A stretch of 64,000 nt of DNA from Streptomyces misionensis (GTDB lineage Bacteria > Actinomycetota > Actinomycetes > Streptomycetales > Streptomycetaceae): the NCBI RefSeq assembly GCF_900104815.1, contig NZ_FNTD01000004.1:5889001-5953000 (forward strand). The letters run 5' to 3'. This document shows positions 18,169 through 27,326 of this stretch, one piece after another. Both the position numbers and the translations under genes were made by a program. How positions within the stretch are numbered: position 1 is the stretch's first letter; every line of letters starts with the position of its first letter. Under the pieces are notes generated by a model. It had not been told where the DNA came from, did not search any database, and was given only the letters and a program-made list of their open reading frames with translations.

Positions 18169-18960
18169 TCAGCGCGGCTCCTGGACCACCGAGAACACCG
18201 CGCCCTCCGGGTCCGCAACCGTCGCCACCCGGCCGTGCGGGCCGTCCTCGGCCGGGCGGATCACCCGGCCGCCGAGCGCGGTCACCCGGCGCAGCGCCCC
18301 GTCCGTGTCGGCCACCCGGAAGCAGGTCGCCCAGTACGGTCCCCGGTCCCGGGGCAGCGCCCGGCCCAGGCCGTGCACGGCGGCCACCGGGTGCCCGTCG
18401 ACGCGCAGCGTCACCTGGTCCGCACCCGCGCCGGCCGACGTCTCCGTCTGGTAGCCGAACACGCTCGCGTAGAACTTGGTGACGCTTTCCGTCTCGAACG
18501 TGAGCAGTTCGTTCCAGGCGGGCGTGCCCGGCACCCCGGTGATCGGGGTGCCCAGGCGCGCGGGGCCCTGCCAGATGCCGAACACCGCGCCACAGGGGTC
18601 CGCGGCGATGGCCAGCCGCCCGGCCTCGTCCGCGTCCAGCGGCCCGACCGCCACCGTGCCGCCGCACAGCCGTACCGCCTCGGCGGTGCGGTCCACGTCG
18701 TCCGAGGCGAGGTAGGGCGTCCAGGCGATCGGCAGCCGGTGGTCCGGCGGCAGCTGCCCCATGCCGGCCACCTCGTGCCCGTCGAGCAGCGCCCGCACGT
18801 ACGGGCCGAGCTGCCGCGGGCCCGGCCGGAACTCCCAGCCGAACAGCGCCCCGTAGAACTCCTCGGTGGCGGTGAGCCCGTGCGCCATCAGGCTCACCCA
18901 GCAGGGCGTGCCGGGCGCGCGCAGCGCGTGCGGACCGTCCGACTCCCGTGCCTCGGTCAT
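18169..18960 (-). CDS. VOC (glyoxalase/bleomycin-resistance fold) protein, two domains
   Basis: 263 residues forming two tandem vicinal-oxygen-chelate modules: ~18-130 (TPCWVSLMAHGLTATEEFYGALFGW) is not quoted in full beyond its key WVSLM and EEFYGALFGWEF blocks, and ~140-262 carries NELLTFETESVTKFYASVF. Such proteins in Streptomyces are often annotated as hydroxylases or resistance proteins, but the substrate is unknown. Start: ATG at 18960 behind GGGGAGAGAG. It converges with thymidine kinase; no clear terminator was seen in the 78-bp gap. Confidence 0.82.
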   Translation of the reverse strand: MTEARESDGPHALRAPGTPCWVSLMAHGLTATEEFYGALFGWEFRPGPRQLGPYVRALLDGHEVAGMGQLPPDHRLPIAWTPYLASDDVDRTAEAVRLCGGTVAVGPLDADEAGRLAIAADPCGAVFGIWQGPARLGTPITGVPGTPAWNELLTFETESVTKFYASVFGYQTETSAGAGADQVTLRVDGHPVAAVHGLGRALPRDRGPYWATCFRVADTDGALRRVTALGGRVIRPAEDGPHGRVATVADPEGAVFSVVQEPR

Positions 18961-19293
18961 CGATCACTCTCTCCCCGGCCGCCCGTGTGGCGGCCGTGTC
19001 GCTTCCGCTCCCCCCGGCAGGGGTGCGCACACGCCGTCGGCGCGTACGCCCGTACCGGTGTCCGCATCTTCCACGCTCTCGCGGCCATGTCCCGCCGCCG
19101 CGCCGCCTCTTGGCGGTGTCTTCGGAAGTTTTCCCGGGCCGACGTCTTCCGCCGCCACTTGACGATGTCCGACGGGCGTCCGCCGGACGTACGGTTCGTG
19201 CCCGGTCCCTTACCGTTCGTGACCGAGCCTGTCCGGCCGAGCAGAGTAGTCGTACCTGGACGCCGCGGCCACCCCTGGCGTATGCATGGCGCC
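18961..19293. other. Divergent intergenic region, VOC / rhodanese
   Basis: 333 bp. It should hold promoters for the leftward VOC gene and the rightward rhodanese. I see no confident -10/-35 pair, operator or RNA. The frames crossing it are Arg/Pro-rich. Confidence 0.5.
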
Positions 19294-20145
19294 ATGACAG
19301 TCATCATCACCGCATCCGAACTCGCCCGGGAGCTCGCCGGACAGGCGCCGCCGGTCCTGCTGGACGTCCGCTGGCAGCTGAGCCTGGCGAAGGCGGCGGG
19401 TGCCCCGGCCTTCGACGGTCGGGCCGAGTACGCGGCCGGGCACATCCCCGGTGCGGCCTTCGTCGACCTGGACCGGGAACTGGCCGCGGCCCCGGGCGCG
19501 CGGGGCCGCCATCCGCTGCCGGACATCGCGGAGTTCGGCGCCGCGATGCGCCGCGCGGGCGTGTCGGCGGGCCGTCCGGTCGTCGTCTACGACGGCGGTC
19601 AGGGCTGGGCCGCCGCGCGCGCGTGGTGGCTGCTGCGCTGGACGGGTCACCCGGACGTGCGGGTTCTGGACGGCGGGTTGCCGTCCTGGGAGGGCGAGTT
19701 GGCGACCGGGACGGCCACCCCGGCCGAGGGCGACTTCAGGCCGGTGCCGGGCGCGGCGGGTCTGCTGGACGCGGACGGCGCCGCCGCGCTGGCCCGCACG
19801 GGTGTGCTGCTGGACGCCCGCGCGGGGGAGCGGTACCGGGGCGAGGTGGAGCCCGTGGACCGGGTCGGCGGGCACATCCCGGGCGCGGTCTCGGCGCCGA
19901 CGGCGGAGAACGTCGGCCCCGACGGCCGCTTCCTGCCCGCGGCCGAGCTGAAGGACCGCTTCAAGGCGCTCGGCGTACACGCCGACACGGAGGTGGGCGT
20001 CTACTGCGGCTCGGGCGTGTCGGCCGCGCACGAGGTGCTGGCGCTCGCGGTGGCCGGCATCCCGGCGGCGCTGTACGCCGGTTCGTGGTCGGAGTGGTCC
20101 GCGGACCCGTCCCGGCCGGTCGCGACGGGCGCGGATCCGCAGTAG
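19294..20145 (+). CDS. Thiosulfate/3-mercaptopyruvate sulfurtransferase (rhodanese)
   Basis: 283 residues with two tandem rhodanese domains. The N-terminal domain is inactive: its active-site loop reads VVYDGGQGWAA. The C-terminal domain has the catalytic cysteine in VYCGSGVSA, which carries the persulfide. CGSGVSA resembles mercaptopyruvate sulfurtransferases more than the CRxGxx[R/T] loop of rhodanese proper, so 3-mercaptopyruvate is the likelier donor. ATG at 19294; another in-frame ATG lies nine bases upstream. It ends at a strong bidirectional terminator shared with sepH. Confidence 0.9.
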   Translation: MTVIITASELARELAGQAPPVLLDVRWQLSLAKAAGAPAFDGRAEYAAGHIPGAAFVDLDRELAAAPGARGRHPLPDIAEFGAAMRRAGVSAGRPVVVYDGGQGWAAARAWWLLRWTGHPDVRVLDGGLPSWEGELATGTATPAEGDFRPVPGAAGLLDADGAAALARTGVLLDARAGERYRGEVEPVDRVGGHIPGAVSAPTAENVGPDGRFLPAAELKDRFKALGVHADTEVGVYCGSGVSAAHEVLALAVAGIPAALYAGSWSEWSADPSRPVATGADPQ

Positions 20146-20167
20146 CGAGCCGGCGGCAACGGACGGC

Positions 20168-20197
20168 AGGGGCGGGTCACTCCGGTGATCCGCCCCT
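20168..20197. terminator. Bidirectional terminator, rhodanese / sepH
   Basis: 13-bp stem (20168-20180 with 20185-20197, one G-U pair) closed by a TCCG tetraloop, between convergent stop codons. Confidence 0.85.
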
Positions 20198-20217
20198 CCG
20201 CGTCGTCGTACGGCCGG

Positions 20218-21261
20218 CTACTCCTGCTTCTTGCGGCGGGTGCCGAACACGATCTCGTCCCAGCTCGGGACGGCCGCGCGGCGGCCGGGGCGGACGCCGT
20301 CGGCCTCCGCCTGGCGGTCGGTCGCGCCGATCAGCCGGTCGCGGTGGCTGCCGACCGAGCGGGGCATGAGGACGTCCGCGTAGGCCGAACCGGCCGAGGC
20401 GGCGGGCGCCGGCGGTTCCTCCGCGACGGCCTCCTCGTCGGGCTCGTCCGAGGGGTCCGGGGCGCGCTCCGGGACGACCATGTCGCCGCGGAAGGACGGC
20501 ACGGCCTCCAGGAGGCTGGTCAGCGAGTCCCGTTCACCGGTGCTCTCCTCGGCGGGTTCGGCCGACTGCGCGGGCAGGGTGGGCCGCTCGCGGTCGGTCT
20601 GCCGGTCGAGGGCGCGGTCCATGGAGCGCTCGCGCGGCAGCCGGGCGATGCGCGGGACGAACGGGAAGCTCGGCTCGGGCGCGGCGAGGTCGTCGGACTC
20701 GCCGATCAGCGAGCGGGCCTCGTCGTCCACGGCCTGGACCAGCCGCCGGGGCGGGTCGTACGTCCAGCTCGCGGAGTGCGGTTCGCCCGCGACCCGGTAG
20801 ACGAGCAGGACTTCCCAGGTGCCGTCGTCGCGGCGCCAGGAGTCCCACTGCACGGTGTCCTTCTCGGCGCCGCGCAGCAGCAGCCGTTCCTGGACGGCCT
20901 CGCCGAGCAGGGGACCGGAGTTCTCGCCGGGGCGGCGGACCGGGGTCTTGCGGGCGCGCTCGGCCATGAAGGCGCGCTCGGCCAGTACCGGACCCTCGAA
21001 GCGCCGTACCCGGTCGACGGGGATGCCTGCGAGCTGGGCGACCTCTTCCGCGGTGGCACCGGCTCGTATCCGCGCCTGGATGTCGCGGGGGCGCAGATGG
21101 CTCTCGACCTCGATCTCGATCTGGCCGAGGCGCGGCCGGTCGCCGCGTACGGCGGCGCGCAGCCGTTCGTCGATCGGAAGCGTGTACTCCGTTGAGTCGG
21201 CAGCCTTCAGCACCAGCCGTGTGCCGTCATTCGAGACGGCCACGACACGCAGTTCGGGCAT
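20218..21261 (-). CDS. sepH: SepH, FtsZ-binding cell-division protein (DUF3071)
   Basis: 347 residues. The N-terminal DUF3071 region (residues ~1-180) includes a helix-turn-helix-like segment (ATAEEVAQLAGIPVDRVRRF). Then comes a long acidic, Pro/Ala-rich disordered linker, and a short conserved C-terminal motif, VPSWDEIVFGTRRKK. In Streptomyces SepH binds FtsZ and promotes its assembly during division; the helix-turn-helix is used for protein contact, not DNA. Start: ATG at 21261 behind GGGAGG, five bases upstream; the longer frame to 21348 has no such site. Convergent with the rhodanese gene. Confidence 0.92.
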   Translation of the reverse strand: MPELRVVAVSNDGTRLVLKAADSTEYTLPIDERLRAAVRGDRPRLGQIEIEVESHLRPRDIQARIRAGATAEEVAQLAGIPVDRVRRFEGPVLAERAFMAERARKTPVRRPGENSGPLLGEAVQERLLLRGAEKDTVQWDSWRRDDGTWEVLLVYRVAGEPHSASWTYDPPRRLVQAVDDEARSLIGESDDLAAPEPSFPFVPRIARLPRERSMDRALDRQTDRERPTLPAQSAEPAEESTGERDSLTSLLEAVPSFRGDMVVPERAPDPSDEPDEEAVAEEPPAPAASAGSAYADVLMPRSVGSHRDRLIGATDRQAEADGVRPGRRAAVPSWDEIVFGTRRKKQE

Positions 21262-21741
21262 GGGGACCTCCCGGGTGGTGCCTGCCGACGTCACGTGCGT
21301 CGCTGCTTCCGCTAGTCGAGTGTGGCCTGCCCGGGTGCAGCCTGCCACAACCTTGCCGAGTTGCCCGGCGTGTCGGGCACGGGCCCTGGATCGCCGTTAT
21401 GGCACGGTTACCTGTTCGCCACGCTAAGTGACCAAGTCCGTCACCCTGTGCAACTAGCCCCCTCCCGGCGGTCCTTGGCGGCCGCGGACACCCTGGTGGG
21501 AGACCGGACCCAGGGCTCGCAACAGTACTCCATTCGGGCCACGAGCGTGGATTGGCGCGCCGCCCAACTTCCGGCAACGGACGCGACTCGGCCCGCCGCA
21601 ACGGGATTTGTCGATCATGAACGTGGCGAACTTCACGTAATCTCCAGAAACGGAACTAATGGTTTCGTGCGTACGTCCCTATCTCGTGCAGTCGGCCACT
21701 CAATGTCGATCAAGTACGGGAAAGGCAGGCAAGTTCCGGGT
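21262..21741. other. Divergent intergenic region, sepH / membrane protein
   Basis: 480 bp, noticeably lower in GC after 21,400 than its flanks, as expected for a promoter region. Candidate AT-rich elements lie near 21,640-21,700 (GTAATCTCCAGAAACGG, CTATCTCG). An in-frame ATG at 21703 could extend the downstream gene by 13 residues. No RNA gene recognised. Confidence 0.5.
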
Positions 21742-22488
21742 ATGCGCGAAACACCCGATGCGGGGCGGAAGCGGATCGACCTCAACGTCCCCCAGGTGGC
21801 GGGAAGCGCCCTGGCGGCGGTCGTGGCGGCCAAGCTGGCTTCCTCCTTCGGCGTGTACGGCACGATCCTCGGCGCGGGCGTCGTCAGTGTGATCGCCACC
21901 TGCGGCGGCACCGTCTTCCAGCACTTCTTCAAGCGGACCGGGGAACAGCTGCGGGTGGTCAAGACCGGGGCCCGGCCCCAGGTGCAGGCGCCGCCGGCCC
22001 CGGGGGAGTTCACCGAGGGCACCGTCTACCGGGCGCGGATCAAGAACTGGCGCCGGCCGCTGGTCGCCGCCGCTCTCGTGTTCGGGGTGACCATGGGAGG
22101 CATCACGGTGTACGAACTGGTGTCCGGCAGCAGTTTCAGCGGCGGAACCGGCACGACGGTCGGCGACGCCGTCGGCGGGCGGCACTCCTCGGCGCACCGG
22201 ACGAACGACCCCCAGCCCGGCCAGGCCCCCTCCGGGACCCCCTCGCTCACCACCCCGACCGGCGGTGTCCCCTCTCAGGGCTCCGGCTCCGGCACCGGCG
22301 GCAGCGGTACGACGGACCCGGCGACGCCCACCCCGAGCGCCTCGCCGGACGGGCGGGCGCAGGACGGCGGGACCGGCCCGTCCCCCGCGCCCAGCGGCTC
22401 CGCCCCGGCGACTACGCCCCCAGGACCCTCCGCAGATAGTCGTTCTGGAACAGCCGATCCGGGTCGAGGCGGTCCCGCAACGCCGTGA
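21742..22488 (+). CDS. Membrane protein with Ser/Gly/Pro/Thr-rich extracytoplasmic tail
   Basis: 248 residues, unrecognised function. A first hydrophobic segment is at ~15-55 (VAGSALAAVVAAKLASS and a Gly/Val-rich continuation to VIATCGG). A second is at ~115-135 (RRPLVAAALVFGVTMGGITV). Then follow ~110 residues of low-complexity Gly/Ser/Thr/Pro, typical of a disordered outside tail. Start: ATG at 21742; AAAGGCAGG lies 13 bases upstream, and the ATG at 21703 is the alternative. The 3' end overlaps the convergent oxidase gene by 77 bp, so the last ~25 residues are encoded opposite that gene's C-terminus. Confidence 0.7.
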   Translation: MRETPDAGRKRIDLNVPQVAGSALAAVVAAKLASSFGVYGTILGAGVVSVIATCGGTVFQHFFKRTGEQLRVVKTGARPQVQAPPAPGEFTEGTVYRARIKNWRRPLVAAALVFGVTMGGITVYELVSGSSFSGGTGTTVGDAVGGRHSSAHRTNDPQPGQAPSGTPSLTTPTGGVPSQGSGSGTGGSGTTDPATPTPSASPDGRAQDGGTGPSPAPSGSAPATTPPGPSADSRSGTADPGRGGPATP

Positions 22489-23743
22489 ACTCGGCGAACC
22501 TCGGGTACACCCGGGCGAGGTACTCCGCGTCCCGGGTGTGCACCTTGCCCCAGTGCGGCCGGCCCTCGTGCGCGGTGAAGATCCGCTCGGCGGCGGTGAA
22601 GTACGCCTGGTAGGGCGTGCCCCGGTACATGTGCACGGCGACATAGGCGCTGTCCCGGCCGGAGGCGGTGGACAGGGTGATGTCGTCGGCCGGGGCGGTG
22701 CGCACCTCCACGGGGAAGCTGACGCGCAGGCCCGAGCGCTCCACCATGGTCTTCAGCTCGCGCACCGTCTCCACCAGGGCCGCGCGCGGAACGGCGTACT
22801 CCATCTCCACGAAGCGCACCCGGCGCGGCGAGGTGAAGACCTTGTACGGGATGTCGGTGTACGAGCGCGCGGACAGGGCCTGGCTGGAGATCCGCGCGAT
22901 GGCCGGGATCGCGGCGGGGGCCGCCCGGCCGGCCCACTGGGCCACCTGGAAGACGCCGTTGGACAGGAACTCGTCCTCGAACCACCCGGCCAACCGCCCC
23001 ACGGGCCGCTCGGGCCCGGCGCTGCGGTTGTTGCGCTTGGTGGTGGTGTTCTCGGTGTGCGGGAACCAGTAGAACTCGAAGTGCTCGTTCTCCGCCCACA
23101 GTTGGTCGAACTCGGCGAGGACCCGGTCCAGGGGCATCGGCTCCTCGCGGGCGGTCAGCAGGAACAGCGGTTCCACGGCGAAGGTGATCGCGGTGACGAT
23201 GCCGAGCGCGCCGAGCCCCGTCCGGGCGGCCGCGAAGACCTCGGGGTTCTCCTTCTCGGAGCAGCCGAGCACCGAGCCGTCCGCCATGACGAGTTCGAGG
23301 CCCTTGATCTGGGCGGCGATGGAGGCCGAGTCGCGGCCCGTGCCATGGGTGCCGGTGCTGGTGGCGCCGGAGACCGTCTGCTCCATGATGTCGCCCATGT
23401 TGGTGAGCGACAGGCCCTCGCGCGCCAGGGCCGCGTTGAGCCTCTTGAGCGGGGTACCGGACTCGACCGTGATGGTCATGGCCGCCCGGTCGATCCCGCG
23501 TATGCCCGTCAACAGTTGAGGGCGTATCAAGACGCCGTCGGTGGCGGCGATCGACGTGAAGGAGTGCCCGGTGCCGACCGCCTTCACCTTCAGGCCGTCC
23601 TCGCGCGCCCGGCGCACCGCCGCGGCCAGTTCCTCGACCGAGGCCGGCTCGACCTGCCGGGCGGGCCGGGCCGCGACGTTCCCGCCCCAGTTACGCCATG
23701 TGCCGTTCGCGCCGCTCGTCTTCCCGCTCGCTGTGCTGCTCAA
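22412..23743 (-). CDS. FAD-linked oxidase, D-arabinono-1,4-lactone oxidase type
   Basis: 443 residues. An N-terminal FAD-binding (PCMH) domain at ~20-190 contains VKAVGTGHSFTSIAATDG and GATSTGTHGTG, where the flavin-contacting His is expected. The ALO-type C-terminal domain (~200-440) follows with the terminal HWGKVHT, a signature of sugar-lactone oxidases. Such enzymes oxidise an aldono-lactone or alditol with O2; the exact sugar is not predictable. Start: TTG at 23743 behind GGGAGG. It overlaps the end of the upstream MFS gene by 53 bp, implying co-transcription, and overlaps the convergent membrane-protein gene at its 3' end. Confidence 0.85.
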   Translation of the reverse strand: MSSTASGKTSGANGTWRNWGGNVAARPARQVEPASVEELAAAVRRAREDGLKVKAVGTGHSFTSIAATDGVLIRPQLLTGIRGIDRAAMTITVESGTPLKRLNAALAREGLSLTNMGDIMEQTVSGATSTGTHGTGRDSASIAAQIKGLELVMADGSVLGCSEKENPEVFAAARTGLGALGIVTAITFAVEPLFLLTAREEPMPLDRVLAEFDQLWAENEHFEFYWFPHTENTTTKRNNRSAGPERPVGRLAGWFEDEFLSNGVFQVAQWAGRAAPAAIPAIARISSQALSARSYTDIPYKVFTSPRRVRFVEMEYAVPRAALVETVRELKTMVERSGLRVSFPVEVRTAPADDITLSTASGRDSAYVAVHMYRGTPYQAYFTAAERIFTAHEGRPHWGKVHTRDAEYLARVYPRFAEFTALRDRLDPDRLFQNDYLRRVLGA

Positions 23744-24941
23744 CGGTGCCTCCCCGACCCGCGGCCGGCCTGCGCAGCCGGCGGTACCCGAGGAAACCGA
23801 CCACGACCGCGACGGCCCCGGACAGCGCCGGAACCCCGTACCCGGCCCGCGCGCCGGCGGCGTCGATCACCGTGCCGCCCAGCGAGGAGCCGAGCGCCAC
23901 GCCGACCGCCAGGCCGGTGCTCACCCAGGTCATGCCCTCGGTCAGCTGCGCGCGAGGTACGTGCTCTTCGATGAGGGACATCGTCGTGATCATCGTCGGT
24001 GCGATGGACAGCCCCGCAACGAACAGCGCCACGGCCAGAAGCGGCAGGTTTCCGACCAGTAGGAGGGGGATCATACTCACGGCCATCGCGGCGACGCCCA
24101 GCAGCCAGCGGCGTTCCGGCGCCCCGGCCAGGCGCAGCAGTCCGAAGACCGCCCCGGCCGCACAGGAGCCGGCCGCGTACACGGCGAGGACCACGCTCGC
24201 CGCGCCCTTGTGGCCGCGTTCGTCGGCGAAGGCGACCGTGACCACGTCCACCGACCCGAAGATCGCGCCGGTCGCCACGAAGGTCGCCACCAGCACCTGG
24301 AGCGCCCGCGAGCGCAGGGCGGTGCCGCCGCCGTGCCGCTCGCGCGGGTGTGGCTGCGGCTCGGTGGCCCGCTGTGCGGTCAGCCAGCAGACGCCGGCCG
24401 CCAGGAAGCAGGCGGCCAGCAGCGGACCGGCCTCGGGGAACCAGGCCGTGCACAGGCCGATGGAGATGATCGGCCCGAAGACGAAGCAGACCTCGTCCAT
24501 GACCGACTCGAACGAGTAGGCGGTGTGCAGCTTGGGCGTGCCCCGGTAGATGGCGGCCCAGCGGGCCCGGATCATCGCGCCCAGGCTCGGCACCGCGCCG
24601 ATGCCGGCGGCGCAGACGAACAGCGCCCAGTCCGGCCACCCGAAGTGCGCGACGAGCAGCAGCCCGGCCGTCGCCGCGAGGGCCACGAGGGTCGCGGGCC
24701 GCAGCACCCGGCTCTGGCCGTGCCGGTCCACCAGGCGGGAGACCTGCGGTCCGAGGACCGCCGCGGACAGCGCGATGGTGGCCGACAGCGCGCCCGCGAG
24801 CCCGTAGCGCCCGGTGAGCTGGGAGACCATCGTGACCACGCCGATGCCCATCATGGACAGCGGCATCCGGCCGAGCAGTCCGGCGGCCGAGAAGGCCTTG
24901 GTGCCGGGCACGTCGAACAAGGCTCTGTAGGGGCTGGGCAC
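23691..24941 (-). CDS. MFS transporter
   Basis: 416 residues with about 12 hydrophobic segments (for example LSMMGIGVVTMVSQLTG, ALSATIALSAAVLGPQVS, LLLVAHFGWPDWALFVCAAG). SRLVDRHGQSRVLRPA after helix 2 resembles the MFS motif A loop. It belongs to the drug/metabolite exporter type by length and topology; substrate unknown. GTG start at 24941. It precedes and overlaps the FAD oxidase gene, so the two may serve one pathway. Confidence 0.87.
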   Translation of the reverse strand: MPSPYRALFDVPGTKAFSAAGLLGRMPLSMMGIGVVTMVSQLTGRYGLAGALSATIALSAAVLGPQVSRLVDRHGQSRVLRPATLVALAATAGLLLVAHFGWPDWALFVCAAGIGAVPSLGAMIRARWAAIYRGTPKLHTAYSFESVMDEVCFVFGPIISIGLCTAWFPEAGPLLAACFLAAGVCWLTAQRATEPQPHPRERHGGGTALRSRALQVLVATFVATGAIFGSVDVVTVAFADERGHKGAASVVLAVYAAGSCAAGAVFGLLRLAGAPERRWLLGVAAMAVSMIPLLLVGNLPLLAVALFVAGLSIAPTMITTMSLIEEHVPRAQLTEGMTWVSTGLAVGVALGSSLGGTVIDAAGARAGYGVPALSGAVAVVVGFLGYRRLRRPAAGRGGTVEQHSEREDERRERHMA

Positions 24942-25112
24942 GTGGTCTCCGGGGCGGTCCGTAAGGCGCGAATGCGGCGGATACAGCTTACGAGTTAGGC
25001 GACCCTAAGCGCATCCGGTTTACCGGTGGGAAATATCGCCATAAACCATTTGGGACCAGACTCTTCATCCCGCGGTTGCCGGGCTGTCGGTACCGGGTGG
25101 CAGGATCGAGTC

Positions 25113-26240
25113 ATGCCAGACGCGCTCGATGCCACCCCGTACGACGCCCTGCTCCTGCTGTCCTTCGGCGGCCCCGAAGGACCGGACGACGTGGTCCCGT
25201 TCCTGGAGAACGTGACACGCGGGCGCGGCATCCCCAAGGAACGCCTGAAGGAAGTCGGGCAGCACTACTTCCTGTTCGACGGGGTCAGCCCCATCAACGG
25301 CCAGAACCGCGCCCTGATCGAGGCCCTGCGCGAGGACTTCGCCGGACACGGCCTGGACCTGCCCGTCTACTGGGGCAACCGCAACTGGGCGCCGTACCTG
25401 ACCGACACCCTGCGCCAGATGGCCGCCGACGGCCGCCGCCGCATCCTGGTGCTCGCCACCAGCGCCTACGCCTCCTACTCGGGCTGCCGCCAGTACCGCG
25501 AGAACCTCGCCGACGCGCTGGCCACCCTGGAGGCCGAGGGCCTCGACCTCCCGAGGGTCGACAAGCTGCGCCACTACTTCAACCACCCCGGCTTCGTCGA
25601 ACCCATGATCGACGGCGTGCTGCGCTCCCTCGCCGACCTCCCCGAGGACGTCCGCGACGGCGCCCACATCGCCTTCACCACCCACTCCATCCCCACGGCC
25701 GCCGCCGACACCTCCGGCCCCGTCGAGGACCACGGCGAGGGCGGCGCCTACGTGGAGCAGCACCTGGACGTGGCCCAGCTGATCGCCGACGCGGTCCGCG
25801 AGCGCACCGGTGTGGACCACCCCTGGCGGCTCGTCTACCAGTCCCGCTCCGGCGCCCCGCACATCCCGTGGCTGGAGCCCGACATCTGCGACCACCTGGA
25901 GGAGCGGCACGCGGCGGGCGTCCCGGCGGTCGTCATGGCCCCCATCGGCTTCGTCTCCGACCACATGGAGGTCCTGTACGACCTCGACACGGAGGCCAGG
26001 GCCAAGGCGGAGGAACTGGGCCTGCCGGTGCGGCGCTCGGCCACCGTGGGCGCCGACCCCCGGTTCGCGGCCGCCGTGCGCGAGCTGGTCCTGGAGCGCG
26101 CCGCCACCGAGCGCGGCCAGCCGATCAAACCCTGCGCCCTGGGCTCCCTGGGCGCGAGCCACGACGTCTGCCCGGTCGGCTGCTGCCCGTCCCGGGCGCC
26201 CCGCCCGGCCGCCGCGGGCGCCGACAGCCCCTACGCGTGA
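25113..26240 (+). CDS. cpfC: Coproporphyrin III ferrochelatase
   Basis: 375 residues of the ferrochelatase family, inserting Fe2+ into coproporphyrin III in the actinobacterial/Firmicute heme route. Motifs: [15 protein letters not shown] at the N-terminus, [15 protein letters not shown], and TTHSIPTA with the metal-binding His. Cysteines in [10 protein letters not shown] and at the C-terminus (CPVGCCP) are placed as in actinobacterial ferrochelatases that carry a [2Fe-2S] cluster. Start: ATG at 25113; the frame runs 87 bases further up but lacks similarity. The next gene starts eight bases after its stop. Confidence 0.93.
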   Translation: MPDALDATPYDALLLLSFGGPEGPDDVVPFLENVTRGRGIPKERLKEVGQHYFLFDGVSPINGQNRALIEALREDFAGHGLDLPVYWGNRNWAPYLTDTLRQMAADGRRRILVLATSAYASYSGCRQYRENLADALATLEAEGLDLPRVDKLRHYFNHPGFVEPMIDGVLRSLADLPEDVRDGAHIAFTTHSIPTAAADTSGPVEDHGEGGAYVEQHLDVAQLIADAVRERTGVDHPWRLVYQSRSGAPHIPWLEPDICDHLEERHAAGVPAVVMAPIGFVSDHMEVLYDLDTEARAKAEELGLPVRRSATVGADPRFAAAVRELVLERAATERGQPIKPCALGSLGASHDVCPVGCCPSRAPRPAAAGADSPYA

Positions 26241-26248
26241 GGAGACCC

Positions 26249-27064
26249 GTGACCGACGCCCTGCACAGGGAACTGCTGGAACTGGCCCAGGAGGCCGCCC
26301 GCCGCGCCGGCGAGCTGCTGCGGGACGGCCGCCCGGCCGACCTCGCCGTGGCCCGCACCAAGTCCAGCCCGATCGACGTCGTCACCGAGATGGACATCGC
26401 GGCGGAGAAACTGATCACCGATCTGATCTCCGAGCGGCGCCCGGACGACGGCTTCCTCGGCGAGGAGGGCGCCTCCGTCGCCGGCACCAGCGGCGTCCGC
26501 TGGGTGATCGATCCGCTCGACGGCACCGTGAACTACCTCTACGGGCTGCCGACCTGGGCGGTGTCCATCGCGGCCGAACAAGGCGGCGAGACCGTGGCCG
26601 GGGTCGTCGCGGCCCCGATGCGCGGCGAGACGTACCAGGCGGTGCGCGGCGGCGGCGCCTGGGCCACCGGCGCGTGGGAGGGCGAGCGGGCGCTCGCCTG
26701 CCGCCCCGCGCCCCCGCTGGACCAGGCGCTGGTCTCCACCGGCTTCAACTACGTCGCCGAGGTCCGCACCCACCAGGCCGAGGTGGCCGCCCGGCTGATC
26801 CCGCTGCTCAGGGACATCCGGCGCGGCGGCTCGGCCGCCATCGACCTGTGCGACGTGGCCTGCGGCCGGCTCGACGGCTACTACGAGCGCGGACTGCACC
26901 CGTGGGACCACGCCGCGGGGGACCTCATCGCCCGGGAGGCGGGCGCGCTGACCGGTGGACGGCCCGGAGAACGCCCCGGACGCGATCTGGCGGTCGCGGG
27001 GACCCCGGGCGTCTTCGAGCCCCTCCAGCGGCTGCTGGAGGACTTCGGGGCCTGGCACGACTGA
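26249..27064 (+). CDS. Inositol monophosphatase family phosphatase
   Basis: 271 residues of the Mg2+-dependent IMPase/SuhB fold. Motifs in order: FLGEEGAS (metal Glu), WVIDPLDGTVNYLYG (Asp-x-Leu-Asp-Gly-Thr, the catalytic core) and HPWDHAAGDLIAREAG (third metal Asp). Substrates in this family include inositol-1-phosphate, histidinol phosphate, PAP and FBP; none is indicated here. Start: GTG at 26249 with GGAGA five bases upstream. It lies eight bases after ferrochelatase, probably one operon, and is closed by a strong terminator. Confidence 0.9.
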   Translation: MTDALHRELLELAQEAARRAGELLRDGRPADLAVARTKSSPIDVVTEMDIAAEKLITDLISERRPDDGFLGEEGASVAGTSGVRWVIDPLDGTVNYLYGLPTWAVSIAAEQGGETVAGVVAAPMRGETYQAVRGGGAWATGAWEGERALACRPAPPLDQALVSTGFNYVAEVRTHQAEVAARLIPLLRDIRRGGSAAIDLCDVACGRLDGYYERGLHPWDHAAGDLIAREAGALTGGRPGERPGRDLAVAGTPGVFEPLQRLLEDFGAWHD

Positions 27065-27080
27065 CGCCCCCGGGCGCACG

Positions 27081-27119
27081 CGAAGGGACCCCGGCGCTGG
27101 ATTCGCCGGGGTCCCTTCG
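27081..27119 (+). terminator. Terminator after ferrochelatase/IMPase operon
   Basis: Perfect 16-bp stem (27081-27096 with 27104-27119, starting CGAAGGGACCCCGG) and a 7-base loop. It lies between convergent genes and can serve both strands. Confidence 0.92.
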
Positions 27120-27152
27120 CCGTCTGCTGTCACTCCAGCACGCTCGGGCCGA

Positions 27153-27326
27153 TCAGACGCGTGACGCGCCGACCTCCACACCGTGTTCGGCGGCGAGGCG
27201 GCGCAGGTCGTCGAGCTCTGCCTGCTCCACCTCGACGAGGAAGTCGTCGCCTTCGTCACGAGCCCGAGACAGGTCGGACTCGGTCGCCTTTATGCGCTGG
27301 AGAAGTCCTGCGGTGAAAGCGTCCAT
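27153..27326 (-). CDS. Small conserved-looking coiled-coil protein
   Basis: 57 residues starting MDAFTAGLLQRIKATES. It is almost entirely helix-forming and rich in Glu/Asp/Arg/Ala with a heptad-like pattern, ending EHGVEVGASRV. The ATG at 27326 has GAGGGGG about 6 bases upstream; an ATG farther out in the same frame gives an Arg-rich extension unlike the body. Function unknown. It lies between the IMPase terminator and cutR, on the opposite strand. Confidence 0.7.
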   Translation of the reverse strand: MDAFTAGLLQRIKATESDLSRARDEGDDFLVEVEQAELDDLRRLAAEHGVEVGASRV

